From Rhodococcus sp. HNM0563 (GTDB taxonomy: Bacteria > Actinomycetota > Actinomycetes > Mycobacteriales > Mycobacteriaceae), in the NCBI RefSeq assembly GCF_012726195.1, contig NZ_JAASAF010000013.1, forward strand, positions 104,191 to 168,190: DNA of 64,000 nucleotides, read 5' to 3'. The notes under the pieces were generated by a model. It had not been told where the DNA came from. It did not search any database and saw nothing but the letters and a program-made list of their open reading frames with translations. Below, piece by piece: positions 63,944 through 64,000 of this stretch; the stretch's first letter is position 1, and every line of letters starts with the position of its first letter. Made by a program: the position numbers and the translations under genes.

Positions 63944-64000
63944 GCACGGCGGCGACCTACTCTCCCACACCCTGACGAGTGCAGTACCATCGGCGCAGTG
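63944..64000 (-). rRNA. rrf: 5S ribosomal RNA, 3' part
   Basis: The last 57 bases, read on the minus strand, match the 3' half of actinobacterial 5S rRNA (CACTGCGCCGATGGTACTGC, then GGGTGTGGGAGAGTAGGTCG). The 5' half lies beyond the window. The exact 3' end near 63944 is estimated. Confidence 0.93.

Overview
The window is high-GC, densely coded chromosomal DNA from an actinomycete of the Corynebacteriales/Mycobacteriales, most likely Rhodococcus or a close relative. The evidence is a mycofactocin-type SDR, a maleylpyruvate isomerase-family (mycothiol-dependent) enzyme, an MmpL transporter, a two-gene set of the kind that makes 10-methyl branched fatty acids, and gene neighbourhoods recalled from Mycobacterium tuberculosis: Rv3719/Rv3720-like pair, dnaX, Rv3722c-like aminotransferase, ffs and tRNA-Ser, then tadA and tyrA. 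No prophage, insertion sequence or CRISPR array was seen.

Layout. 0-7 kb: a partial SRPBCC gene, a FAD oxidoreductase/fatty-acid methyltransferase pair, then convergent fadB-fadA (beta-oxidation). 7-11.5 kb: an unusual co-directional set made of an acidic Ser/Asp repeat protein, a GrpE-like fragment, a membrane-anchored Hsp70 without a substrate-binding domain, and a lipoprotein; three 18-bp direct repeats lie upstream. 11.5-14.5 kb: an exported intradiol dioxygenase-like lipoprotein, a mycofactocin SDR, a thioesterase and an HxlR regulator. 14.5-26 kb: dnaX, a PadR repressor with a clear operator, a large LuxR-type ATPase regulator, two paralogous secreted proteins, a secreted trypsin-like protease, an HhH-GPD protein, an unknown membrane protein, a DnaA-box cluster, a 16-bp tandem repeat, an aspartate aminotransferase-like gene, SRP RNA and tRNA-Ser(GGA).

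26-31 kb: small genes, a secreted HNH/excalibur lipoprotein, a YoaK-like membrane protein, a hydrolase, a truncated MFS remnant beside an intact palindromic operator, an NTF2-like protein and a TetR regulator. 31-36 kb: gluQRS, two proline/glycine-rich membrane proteins, a YhhQ-type queuosine-precursor transporter and tgt, which together suggest queuosine salvage. 36-43 kb: MFS, P-type cation ATPase, PNPOx-like, CDF transporter and a divergent lysE/lysG pair. 43-50 kb: a heterodimeric ABC exporter with one degenerate ATP site and a TetR-mmpL unit.

50-64 kb: an Rrf2 regulator, a sterol desaturase-family protein, YceI, TetR regulators divergent from a metal-dependent hydrolase/membrane protein pair and from a DHA2 efflux pump, a mycothiol-type enzyme, tRNA-Ser(CGA), tadA and its associated gene, tyrA, an amidase, a glycolipid-binding-domain protein, and a GIY-YIG protein. 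The GIY-YIG gene runs into the double terminator of an rRNA operon, whose 5S gene enters at the right edge on the minus strand.

Starts were chosen by ribosome-binding site, family N-terminus and overlap with neighbours. Functions are family-level inferences from motifs; no database search was run.
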